Part shown: positions 1 through 5,260 of the stretch, piece by piece | How positions within the stretch are numbered: position 1 is the stretch's first letter | Layout: each line of letters opens with the position of its first letter | Origin: Aquificaceae bacterium | GTDB taxonomy: Bacteria; Aquificota; Aquificia; Aquificales; Aquificaceae | Reading direction: 5' to 3' | DNA: 6,123 bases | NCBI GenBank assembly: GCA_025057245.1 | Contig: JANWYC010000068.1 | Coordinates: 1 to 6,123, forward strand | Notes under the pieces: model-generated | What the model was told of the DNA's origin: nothing | The model's input: the letters and a program-made list of their open reading frames with translations, nothing else | The model's database searches: none | Made by a program: the position numbers and the translations under genes

Positions 1-4
1 AACC

Positions 5-361
5 ATGAGACCCTTAAGAGCGGAGGGCAAGAGACTTGTTAGACAATTAAGAGCATTAGACACAGCAATTAAACCTCAGAGCGTTTTTGGACAAGCATTG
101 AAGTTTTGTAAAGACAGAGTTCGCATATGTCCATCTCGAGATTTTGATTTTGATATTGCGTTAAAAGTGTTCTTCACTGCTTTGTCTAAAAAATACTTTC
201 TGATGTTCCATGCTCAGCAACTTCAGAATTTTAGCATGATTATACAAGAATTTTTAAACTCTCATGAATCAGAAACGAGGGATTTATTAGACGGTTATAT
301 ATTAGACACAGCATTCTCCACTTTTCAAGGTCTAAAAGGCAGATTAAAATATTTTCTATGA
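5..361 (+). CDS. Hypothetical low-GC protein, possibly truncated at the window edge
   Basis: I do not recognise this 118-residue protein. It is open from its first ATG to a TGA that overlaps the fliA start (ATGA, 4 bp), so the two may be translationally coupled. The frame is also open through the few bases before the ATG, so the true start may lie outside the window and no ribosome binding site can be judged. The N-terminal third is basic (many Arg and Lys, about residues 1-45). The rest is predicted helical and rich in Phe and Leu, with two Cys near residues 35-42. No signal peptide, membrane segment or known motif is visible. Its GC content is about 35% by hand count, below the 42-48% of its neighbours, and it uses CGC and CGA arginine codons as well as AGA/AGG, which could indicate acquired DNA. 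The length without a stop in AT-rich DNA favours a real gene, but this is not certain. Confidence 0.5.
   Translation: MRPLRAEGKRLVRQLRALDTAIKPQSVFGQALKFCKDRVRICPSRDFDFDIALKVFFTALSKKYFLMFHAQQLQNFSMIIQEFLNSHESETRDLLDGYILDTAFSTFQGLKGRLKYFL
322..350 (+). promoter_or_regulatory. Weak candidate promoter for fliA
   Basis: TTTTCA at 322-327 and TAAAAT at 345-350 form a -35/-10-like pair with a 17-nt spacer. The -10-like element ends 7 nt before the fliA ATG. No convincing Shine-Dalgarno sequence precedes that ATG; an AGG at 337-339 is too far away. If used, the transcript would begin at or beside the start codon. The hexamers match the sigma-70 consensus only partly (4/6 and 5/6) in AT-rich coding DNA, so chance is a serious alternative, and co-transcription with the upstream ORF is possible. 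Confidence 0.25.
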
Positions 362-1044
362 CACCAGAACAAAAAGAAATAGTAATGGCATACATGCCTC
401 TTGTTCAGAAAATAGCCTATACCATTCACAAACACCTACCGTCCTCCATTGACGTAAATGACCTTATAGGCTACGGCGTTCTTGCTTTAATAGAATCCCT
501 GCCAAAGATAGACAAGGACAAAAACCCTACCGCCTATCTAAAGCTTCGCATCAAAGGTGCCATTTATGATTACCTGAGAAGTCTTGACTTTGCCAGTAGG
601 AATGTTAGGTCAAAAGAAAAGGCTATTAAACGTGCAATTGAAAAGCTTAGCATGGAAAAGGGGCAGGAAGTGGGAGATGAAGAGATTGCGGAGTATTTGG
701 GAGAAAGTGTGGAAAAGCTTAGAGAAGACCTGCAAGCCATCAGCTTTTCTTACCTTCTGAGCTTAGATGAGCTTTTTCAGGAAGGTAGGAGTTACGAAGA
801 GCTCTTTGAGAGTAAAGAAGAAGGGCCCGAAGAGTTAGCCATAAAATCAGACCTGAGAGAAAAACTACTCAAAGCCATAGACAAATTGGACTACAGAGAA
901 AAGCTCATATTACAACTACTTTACTACGAAGAGCTCCCTCTAAAAGAAGTATCGAAGCTACTTGGAATATCTATGGCGAGAGTTTCACAGATAAAGGCTA
1001 ACGCAACTGAAAAACTTAAGGAGTATTTAGTCTCTTTCGTATAG
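358..1044 (+). CDS. fliA: Flagellar RNA polymerase sigma factor FliA (sigma-28)
   Basis: This 228-residue protein is a group 3 sigma factor that would direct core RNA polymerase to late flagellar and motility promoters. Region 2 spans about residues 10-85, with the core-binding segment VNDLIGYG at 33-40 and the -10 recognition segment RIKGAIYDYLRSLDF at 64-78, which is characteristic of the FliA/WhiG/SigD class. Region 3 follows at about 82-130. Region 4 lies at about 165-225, with a helix-turn-helix around LKEVSKLLGISMARVSQIK (195-213) for -35 contact. The length is close to other FliA proteins (about 230-240) and there is no region 1.1, as expected. The ATG overlaps the stop of the preceding ORF by 4 bp and lacks an obvious ribosome binding site. 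The 3' end overlaps the convergent gene by 29 bp. No flagellar structural genes and no flgM-like anti-sigma gene lie in the window. The family is sure; the sigma-28 subtype is nearly so. Confidence 0.95.
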   Translation: MTPEQKEIVMAYMPLVQKIAYTIHKHLPSSIDVNDLIGYGVLALIESLPKIDKDKNPTAYLKLRIKGAIYDYLRSLDFASRNVRSKEKAIKRAIEKLSMEKGQEVGDEEIAEYLGESVEKLREDLQAISFSYLLSLDELFQEGRSYEELFESKEEGPEELAIKSDLREKLLKAIDKLDYREKLILQLLYYEELPLKEVSKLLGISMARVSQIKANATEKLKEYLVSFV

Positions 1045-1315
1045 CTTCAGTTATTGCTTCGTAGCTTCGGATTATCCGGTAAGCCATATCAACGAGCTTT
1101 CTGTCCCCAGTAGCTTGGGCTCTTTTCAAAAGTGGCATGATAAACCTGTTTAGCTGGTCTGTGTATTCCTGTAAGTCGTAAGCAAGCTCCTCTTTGGACA
1201 GTTCCTCAATGGTAACCATGTATGTTCTGTAGAGCATTCTTGCAGATATAAGCGTGTTCTCTAGCTCCTTTTCCAAGTCTCCTCTATCGAGTCCTGCCTT
1301 TGTAAAGTCCGCCAT
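1016..1315 (-). CDS. Hypothetical 99-residue helical protein, last gene of the M16 cluster
   Basis: I do not recognise this family. The 99 residues are strongly amphipathic and helical throughout, probably three or four helices: about 13-34 (LEKELENTLISARMLYRTYM), 36-50, 50-68 and 70-96. They are rich in Glu, Arg and Leu, with no Cys, no signal peptide and no membrane segment, which suggests a small cytoplasmic helical bundle. The start ATG overlaps the stop of the upstream M16 gene by one base (TGATG), so translation is probably by re-initiation; GGTGG about 7 nt upstream is only a weak ribosome binding site. The overlap makes it the terminal member of the cluster. Its last 29 bp overlap the end of fliA on the other strand, leaving no room for a terminator between them. 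The coding call rests on the tight junction, typical codon use and protein-like composition; the function is unknown. Confidence 0.75.
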   Translation of the reverse strand: MADFTKAGLDRGDLEKELENTLISARMLYRTYMVTIEELSKEELAYDLQEYTDQLNRFIMPLLKRAQATGDRKLVDMAYRIIRSYEAITEAIRKRLNTP

Positions 1316-2568
1316 CAGGGTTCCACCGTTACGCAGTGTTCTATTTTAAGGTATTTTTCTCTTACTTTGCGCACGTCATCAAAGCTTACTCCCTTTATCA
1401 ACTCAGGGTATGTTTGGTCTATTCTCCAACCAAAACCCATAGCCTCAAAGAAACCAAGATACCATGCCTGTCTCAGTCTCGTTTGATGAGCAAGCAGAAA
1501 GTCGCCCACAATCTTGTTTTTAGCAAGCTCTACATCCTCTGGGTTTATTGGTGAGTTCTTTACCACGTCCAACAAGTCCCTTAGGGCATTTTCCTTTTTT
1601 TCTGGGGAAGTGCCTATGTAAGCTATAAGTCTGGGGGAGGAGAGCCGGGTGGGATAGGTGGAGTAAACTGCGTAGGCGTAACCTTTGCTTTCTCTTAGCT
1701 CCTTAAACAGCTTGGAACTCATGCCATCACCCAGCACGCTGTCCAGCACCTTAAAGGCGAAGTATTCCTGACTTTTAAAGTCTGGAGCGTCAAAGGCACA
1801 CATCACCGTTGCTTGAGAACCAGGGCGTTTTACCCTTTCCAAAAGGCTCTTTTCCATTCTCACCTCTTGTGGAGCAACTCTATAACCAGTTTGAGGAAGG
1901 TTCATAAAAGTTTCCTTTAACAGTGGCAAGACTTCATCCGCTTTAAAATCTCCCACAAGGCTAACCACGGTATTTTGAGCGGAGAGTATGCTCTGCCACC
2001 TTTTTATAACGTCCTCCCTTTTTATCTCTTTAACATCCTTCTCCCTTCCTAGGGGTATGACCTCGTAGTTGGAGTCTTTGTAGGTAAGCCTTCTGAGCGC
2101 ATCCATTGCCATCTCTTGCCCCCTTTCCCTCCTTGACCTAAGAGCCTGAAGCACGTTCCTCTTTTCTCTCTCCAACTCCTCTTCTGAAAAAAGAGGTTCA
2201 AGAAGCATGCTCCTTATCACCTTTAGGGCTTGACCTAAACCTTCCACCTTTGTGGAAAAGCCTATCTCCAAAAGGTCATCGCCCGCAGATGCGTACAGGC
2301 TTCCCCCATAGTCTTCAAAGGTGCTCGCTATTTGGTAGGCGTCGTAAGAGCGCGTGCCCTTTGTCAAAAGGGTGGCGGTAAGGTTTGTAACCCCCCTCTT
2401 TTCCTCTCCGTGAGTGCCAGATTTTATGAAAATCACTCCTGAGACTATTCCCTTCCCCCTTGTCTCCTTTACCAGAATCTTCAAACCGTTAGGTAGCACG
2501 AGCTCCTGCACCTTTCCACCTCCAAAGGATATGCCAATGACGAAGAGAAGGATTATTATGAACATCAT
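1315..2568 (-). CDS. M16-family peptidase-like protein without metal ligands (non-catalytic partner)
   Basis: This 417-residue protein has the two-domain M16 (pitrilysin/processing peptidase) layout: an N-terminal domain from about 20 (LVLPNGLKILV) and a C-terminal domain from about 225 to 415. Where active relatives carry HxxEH within a G-x-x-HFLEH-x-x-F-x-GT context, this protein reads GVTNLTATLLTKGT (59-72), so both His and the catalytic Glu are replaced by Asn62, Ala65 and Thr66. The third ligand position, 76 residues on, is Ala142. It should bind no zinc at this site. The substrate-binding Arg/Tyr motif of the C-terminal domain is kept (ELRESKGYAY, Arg292 and Tyr299). Residues 1-15 are a hydrophobic signal peptide or anchor, suggesting export. 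M16B heterodimers pairing an HxxEH subunit with an inactive one are well known, and the gene directly upstream encodes the intact partner with an ATGA overlap. The second ATG, at 2565, is an equally good start with better ribosome binding site spacing. Confidence 0.93.
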   Translation of the reverse strand: MMFIIILLFVIGISFGGGKVQELVLPNGLKILVKETRGKGIVSGVIFIKSGTHGEEKRGVTNLTATLLTKGTRSYDAYQIASTFEDYGGSLYASAGDDLLEIGFSTKVEGLGQALKVIRSMLLEPLFSEEELEREKRNVLQALRSRRERGQEMAMDALRRLTYKDSNYEVIPLGREKDVKEIKREDVIKRWQSILSAQNTVVSLVGDFKADEVLPLLKETFMNLPQTGYRVAPQEVRMEKSLLERVKRPGSQATVMCAFDAPDFKSQEYFAFKVLDSVLGDGMSSKLFKELRESKGYAYAVYSTYPTRLSSPRLIAYIGTSPEKKENALRDLLDVVKNSPINPEDVELAKNKIVGDFLLAHQTRLRQAWYLGFFEAMGFGWRIDQTYPELIKGVSFDDVRKVREKYLKIEHCVTVEP

Positions 2569-2575
2569 CTTTCCT
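2563..2575 (-). promoter_or_regulatory. Ribosome binding site and tandem ATGs of the non-catalytic M16 gene
   Basis: AGGA at 2572-2575 (- strand) precedes two adjacent ATG codons. It is 3 nt from the first (2566-2568) and 6 nt from the second (2563-2565). The second spacing is more normal, so the protein may begin one residue later and overlap the upstream TGA by one base (TGATG) rather than four. Either choice gives the same mature protein. Confidence 0.55.
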
Positions 2576-3854
2576 TTACCATAAGCACTTCTGAGTAGGG
2601 CTTGCCGAGAATGTAATTTTCTAAGACCCTCAACACGTCTTCCCTACGCACGCTTCTTATGTTGCTCTCAAAGTACTTGTAATAGTCCAAAAGACCAACC
2701 ACCGTAAGGGCATAGCCGATGTAGTAGGCTTCCCTTTCTACTCTCTCAACCGCAAAGGCTTCTGCGTTTATTATCCTTTCCTTAGCCTTCCGCACTTCCT
2801 CTTCTGTGAGCCTTTCTTTCAGAGTTCTGATGAGCTCAAAGGTTCTCTGCTTTACCTCCTGAAATCTCTCCTCGTCAAGGGTGGCGGATACGAAAAACAG
2901 GTTGTCCTTCGGTCTTCCAAAGTCGCCAGTGGATACGCTGTATACAAGACCCTTTTCCCTAAGCTCTCTGTAGAAAAGAGACGTCCTTCCGTTGCCTAGT
3001 ATCTGGTCAAGCACCACAAGTGCGTAGTATTCTTTTGAACCTATGCTGGGCGCTCTCCATCCTATAAGCCAGTAAGCCCTTTCCACCCTTTTGTCTTTTA
3101 TCACCTTCTGCCTGTTTTCAAACTTGTCAGGCTCTGGTAATATGTCTACCTTCGGAACTGGTTGACCTCTTTCTTTGCCAAAGGTTTTTAGCACCTCCGC
3201 ATGAACCTCCTGATGGTCCACATCACCTACCACCACTATAAACATGTTTCTGGGTTGGTAGAAGTTTTTGTAAAACTCAAGTAGCATATCTCTGTTAAAC
3301 TTCTGTATGGTCTCTTCGTAGCCGATTATGGGATGTCTGTAGGGTGAGACTTTGTAGAAGAGTTTCTCAAACTCTTCCCATAAAAGGGTTGTAGGGCTGT
3401 CCTTTCCGCGTCTGAGCTCTTCTATTACTATAGGCTTTTCCTTCTCTACCATGTCTTCCAAGAGAAGTGGCTTTTGCGTCAGCTGGTAAAGAACCTCCAA
3501 AGCCTCTTTCCAGTAAGGTTTAGCTATGGTTATGTGATAAAAGGTGTATTCCTTTGAAGTTCCTGCATTAATGTTTCCTCCCAAGCCTTCCACTATGTAG
3601 TCCATCTGACCGTAAGGGTATTTCTCTGAGCCGTTGAAAAGCATATGCTCAAGGAAGTGTGCCATACCTTTTTGATGGTAATCTTCGTATGCGGAGCCAA
3701 CCCTAAACCACACATGAAGGGCTACCGCCTGAGTGTCTTCCCTTTTGCTAACTACGAGGTTTACTCCGTTAGGTAGTTTGTAGGTTTTCAACTCCTCCGC
3801 AAGGGCTAAGCAGGTCATAATAAATACCTCCAGAATGAAAACTAACAGCCTCAT
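2565..3854 (-). CDS. M16-family zinc metallopeptidase, catalytic subunit
   Basis: This 429-residue protein is an intact M16B-type peptidase. The inverted zinc motif HFLEH is at residues 66-70, with His66 and His70 as ligands and Glu69 as the general base. The third ligand fits Glu146, in IVIEELRRG, exactly 76 residues after His70, the family spacing. The N-terminal domain opens with the usual YKLPNGVNLVV (25-35), and the C-terminal domain carries the Arg/Tyr motif ELREKGLVY (Arg299, Tyr305). Such enzymes cleave peptides or unfolded segments inside a clamshell chamber. From the first ATG, residues 1-19 form a signal-peptide-like stretch ending LALA before Glu20, matching export of its inactive partner encoded next. 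Oddly, Glu9 sits in the hydrophobic core; its codon is part of a GGAGG that lies 8 nt before an internal ATG (Met13). Starting at Met13 would remove the export signal. A TAA four codons upstream of the first ATG rules out longer starts. Confidence 0.96.
   Translation of the reverse strand: MRLLVFILEVFIMTCLALAEELKTYKLPNGVNLVVSKREDTQAVALHVWFRVGSAYEDYHQKGMAHFLEHMLFNGSEKYPYGQMDYIVEGLGGNINAGTSKEYTFYHITIAKPYWKEALEVLYQLTQKPLLLEDMVEKEKPIVIEELRRGKDSPTTLLWEEFEKLFYKVSPYRHPIIGYEETIQKFNRDMLLEFYKNFYQPRNMFIVVVGDVDHQEVHAEVLKTFGKERGQPVPKVDILPEPDKFENRQKVIKDKRVERAYWLIGWRAPSIGSKEYYALVVLDQILGNGRTSLFYRELREKGLVYSVSTGDFGRPKDNLFFVSATLDEERFQEVKQRTFELIRTLKERLTEEEVRKAKERIINAEAFAVERVEREAYYIGYALTVVGLLDYYKYFESNIRSVRREDVLRVLENYILGKPYSEVLMVKER
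3816..3831 (-). promoter_or_regulatory. Strong internal Shine-Dalgarno and alternative ATG of the active M16 gene
   Basis: GGAGG at 3827-3831 (- strand) lies 8 nt before an in-frame ATG at 3816-3818, codon 13 of the longer reading. This is the best ribosome binding site in the M16 gene region, while the first ATG at 3854 has only a GAG two nucleotides away. It supports a shorter, cytoplasmic product, or two products from one gene. The export-like residues encoded before it argue for the longer form being real as well. Confidence 0.5.
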
Positions 3855-3865
3855 ACTCGCTTTTT

Positions 3866-3894
3866 AATATCACCCTGCCTCCGTGTTATGTCAA
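3866..3894 (-). promoter_or_regulatory. Candidate promoter for the M16 peptidase pair
   Basis: In the 55-bp gap between def and the active M16 gene, the - strand carries a perfect TTGACA (3889-3894) followed after 17 nt by GATATT (3866-3871, 4/6 to TATAAT). Transcription would be expected near 3859. That leaves only about 5 nt before the first ATG but about 40 nt, including a GGAGG, before the internal ATG. An alternative -10, TAAAAA at 3861-3866, would pair with ATAACA and make the first ATG leaderless. The genes may also be read through from def. Confidence 0.45.
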
Positions 3895-3899
3895 GGGTG
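3871..3899 (-). repeat. Inverted repeat overlapping the candidate M16 promoter
   Basis: CACCCT and AGGGTG form perfect 6-bp arms separated by 17 nt. They occupy 3894-3899 and 3871-3876, overlapping the ends of the -35 and -10 candidates. The arms could be half-sites for a regulator whose binding would block the promoter, or a weak hairpin in the def 3' region. No run of U follows, so it is not an intrinsic terminator. Six-base arms can occur by chance. Confidence 0.35.
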
Positions 3900-3909
3900 G
3901 AGAACTACC

Positions 3910-4419
3910 TCACACTTTGTAAACCTTTCTCTTAAAAAGGTCTTTAGGTGATACAAGCCTTTCAAGGAACAGCTTACCATCCAAGTGGTCTATTTCGTGC
4001 TGTATTACAACCGCCTCAAACCCCTCAGTTTCCAACTCCACAAGCTTACCTTTCTCGTTCATAGCCTGAAGCCTTATCCAGTAGTGCCTTTTCACATTCC
4101 CCGTATAGTCTGGAACGCTTAGGCATCCTTCCCTCACCACAAACTCGCCCTCCCTTTGAACTATAACTGGATTTACAAGCACTAAAAGCCCATGGCTTAC
4201 TTTGTTTTCCTTGTGTTTTGAGGCGGAGGTGTCTACCACCACTATTCTCTTGTGAACGCCCACCTGCGGAGAGGCTAACCCTACACATCCGGGGGAAGTT
4301 TTCATGGTATATACGAGGTCTTCTACGAACTTTTGCAACTCTTCGTCAAAGCTAACCACTTCAACGGATGGAACCTTCAACCTCTCGTCAGGATAGGTTA
4401 TTACGGTAAGCCTTCTCAA
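3910..4419 (-). CDS. def: Peptide deformylase
   Basis: This 169-residue enzyme removes the formyl group from the N-terminal formyl-methionine of new proteins at the ribosome. All three family motifs are present: motif 1 CVGLASPQ (45-52, with oxyanion Gln52), motif 2 EGCLS (97-101, metal ligand Cys99) and motif 3 QHEIDHL (140-146, metal ligands His141 and His145, catalytic Glu142). The length is typical for bacterial PDF. Motif 1 differs slightly from the common GxGLAAxQ, with Cys45 for the first Gly and Ser50 for the second Ala. The start is TTG at 4417-4419, overlapping the TGA of the ACT gene (TTGA). No upstream ATG is possible without running into that gene, and the protein begins correctly for the family (LTVITYPDERL). 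It is probably co-transcribed with the ACT gene and perhaps the M16 pair. No fmt gene, a common partner of def elsewhere, is in the window. Confidence 0.97.
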   Translation of the reverse strand: MRRLTVITYPDERLKVPSVEVVSFDEELQKFVEDLVYTMKTSPGCVGLASPQVGVHKRIVVVDTSASKHKENKVSHGLLVLVNPVIVQREGEFVVREGCLSVPDYTGNVKRHYWIRLQAMNEKGKLVELETEGFEAVVIQHEIDHLDGKLFLERLVSPKDLFKRKVYKV

Positions 4420-4934
4420 AGCCTGTCTTCCTCCTCTCTCTCGACGCTTACATCCACACCAAGTCTCTCTCTTACCTCCTCCAGCTCTCTTTTTAAAGTA
4501 TCTTCCATTCCCTCCTCACCCTCCGCCTGCATAACCATTACATACAAATTACCCCTTTTCTCCGTTCTCAGGTCGCTAATGTTAAGCCCAAGGCTCGCCA
4601 GCTTTGAAGTCACGCTGTAGACTATGCCCGGTTTATCCGAACCAAAGACCACTACTGTGTAAACAGCCTTCGCCTTAGGATAGGACACCCCTTCCAACTC
4701 CCTGCATACCACAAACAGGTCAAACTCCTTAACCACGGGCTCAAGCTCCTGAAGAATTTTCTTATAGGTTATATCCTCTTCTGAGCCTATTATAAGCATA
4801 ATGGTAAACTCGCCGTTGAGTCTAGTCATGGAAGAGTCTTCTATGTTTAATCCCAGCTGGTAGAGCACCTTAGAAACTCCAGCAACTATACCTGGTCTAT
4901 CTTTGCCAAAGACGGACAGTATAAAAAACTTCAT
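4416..4934 (-). CDS. Tandem ACT-domain protein, GcvR-like putative regulator
   Basis: The 172 residues hold two ACT domains. The first, about 3-80, contains SVFGKDRPGIVAGVSKVL (7-24), and the second, about 91-165, contains VVFGSDKPGIVYSVTSKLASLGLNI. Each shows the G-x-D-[RK]-PGIV loop that forms the amino-acid-binding interface in ACT domains, followed by LGLNI. No catalytic or DNA-binding domain is attached. This architecture and length match the GcvR group, which in E. coli represses glycine cleavage indirectly by binding GcvA, and related stand-alone ACT proteins. The ligand (glycine, serine or another amino acid) cannot be told. The ATG is fixed by an in-frame TAA four codons upstream and by the ACT fold starting at residue 3. 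No ribosome binding site precedes it. It heads the - strand cluster and overlaps def by 4 bp. The domain call is sure; the regulatory role is inference. Confidence 0.88.
   Translation of the reverse strand: MKFFILSVFGKDRPGIVAGVSKVLYQLGLNIEDSSMTRLNGEFTIMLIIGSEEDITYKKILQELEPVVKEFDLFVVCRELEGVSYPKAKAVYTVVVFGSDKPGIVYSVTSKLASLGLNISDLRTEKRGNLYVMVMQAEGEEGMEDTLKRELEEVRERLGVDVSVEREEEDRL
4417..4434 (-). promoter_or_regulatory. Ribosome binding site supporting the TTG start of def
   Basis: GGAGG at 4430-4434 (- strand), inside the last codons of the ACT gene, lies 10 nt before the TTG at 4417-4419. It supports TTG as the true def start and suggests coupled translation with the ACT gene. The same bases encode part of the acidic tail (EEED) of the ACT protein. 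Confidence 0.65.
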
Positions 4935-4940
4935 GCTAAG

Positions 4941-4969
4941 ATTTTAATATGGACGATTTAGATTTTCAC
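4941..4969 (-). promoter_or_regulatory. Candidate leaderless promoter of the ACT-def cluster
   Basis: On the - strand GTGAAA (4964-4969) and TAAAAT (4941-4946) are 17 nt apart and match the sigma-70 hexamers at 4/6 and 5/6. TAAAAT ends 6 nt before the ACT gene ATG, so transcription would begin at the start codon, fitting the absence of a Shine-Dalgarno sequence. The promoter would overlap the first codons of the divergent 103-residue gene. Confidence 0.4.
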
Positions 4970-5260
4970 ATCTCCCAAATCGCAAAGATACTCGGACTTG
5001 CGCAGCCCGCAGGCTTTATGCTCTCTTACGAGTTAGAGGATGTGTGGATAGATGTTTATCTTGAAAAGGGTAAGGATGGCTGGACTGGTATGACCTATAC
5101 CATAAGCGTTCCCAAAGAGAAAATAGACAGGCTCAAGAAACTCGTTGAAAGCATAGGCGGGGCTTCGGAGGATGTGGTCTCTGATGCGGAGAGGGCTTAC
5201 TTGAGCCTTCCTCACGAAGACTGGGAGACTGCAAGTTCTATTATAATGAGCTTGCTATGA
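4949..5260 (+). CDS. Hypothetical 103-residue protein
   Basis: I do not recognise this family. It looks like a small soluble alpha/beta protein. After a short acidic N-terminus (MDDLDFHISQIAKILGL) come beta-strand-like stretches around YELEDVWIDVYLEKG and MTYTISVP, then a helix (KEKIDRLKKLVESIG) and a C-terminal helical part with DWETASSIIMSLL. There are no Cys and no signal peptide or membrane segment. The ATG is fixed by an in-frame TAA four codons upstream (4937-4939), and no ribosome binding site precedes it. It starts 14 bp from the divergent ACT gene, so the two must share regulatory DNA. Its stop overlaps the start of the dehydrogenase gene (ATGA), implying one transcript and coupled translation. 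Codon use resembles its neighbours. The coding call is well supported; the function is unknown. Confidence 0.8.
   Translation: MDDLDFHISQIAKILGLAQPAGFMLSYELEDVWIDVYLEKGKDGWTGMTYTISVPKEKIDRLKKLVESIGGASEDVVSDAERAYLSLPHEDWETASSIIMSLL

Noticed and set aside
346..355. Perfect 10-bp palindrome AAAATATTTT just before fliA
   Set aside because: It is pure A/T in AT-rich DNA, easily produced by chance, and has no second copy that I noticed in the window.
1042..1076. Repeated TAGCTTC and the CGGAT/ATCCG inverted repeat near the fliA stop as a terminator
   Set aside because: The arms leave almost no loop, the stem would be about 3 bp, and no T-run follows; the region is coding for the convergent gene.
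1336..1554. 72-codon + strand open frame opposite the non-catalytic M16 gene
   Set aside because: It lies wholly inside a well-supported M16 gene on the other strand, and its translation has no family features or start signals.
3802..3813. Possible lipoprotein signal at Cys15 of the active M16 protein
   Set aside because: The residues before Cys (Ile-Met-Thr) do not fit a lipobox; cleavage after LALA is more likely if the long form is exported.
3861..3894. TTGACA paired with TAAAAA as one promoter
   Set aside because: The spacer would be 22 nt, too long for a sigma-70 promoter; GATATT at 17 nt is the better partner.
4046..4288. 80-codon - strand open frame within def
   Set aside because: It is in another frame of peptide deformylase, whose three motifs are intact; the translation is low-complexity and not protein-like.
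4333..4620. 95-codon + strand open frame opposite def and the ACT gene
   Set aside because: The Ser/Leu/Pro-rich translation is the mirror of acidic and hydrophobic codons of the real genes on the other strand.
5033..5215. 60-codon - strand open frame opposite the 103-residue gene
   Set aside because: It is contained in a better-supported gene with coupled downstream start, and has no independent signals.
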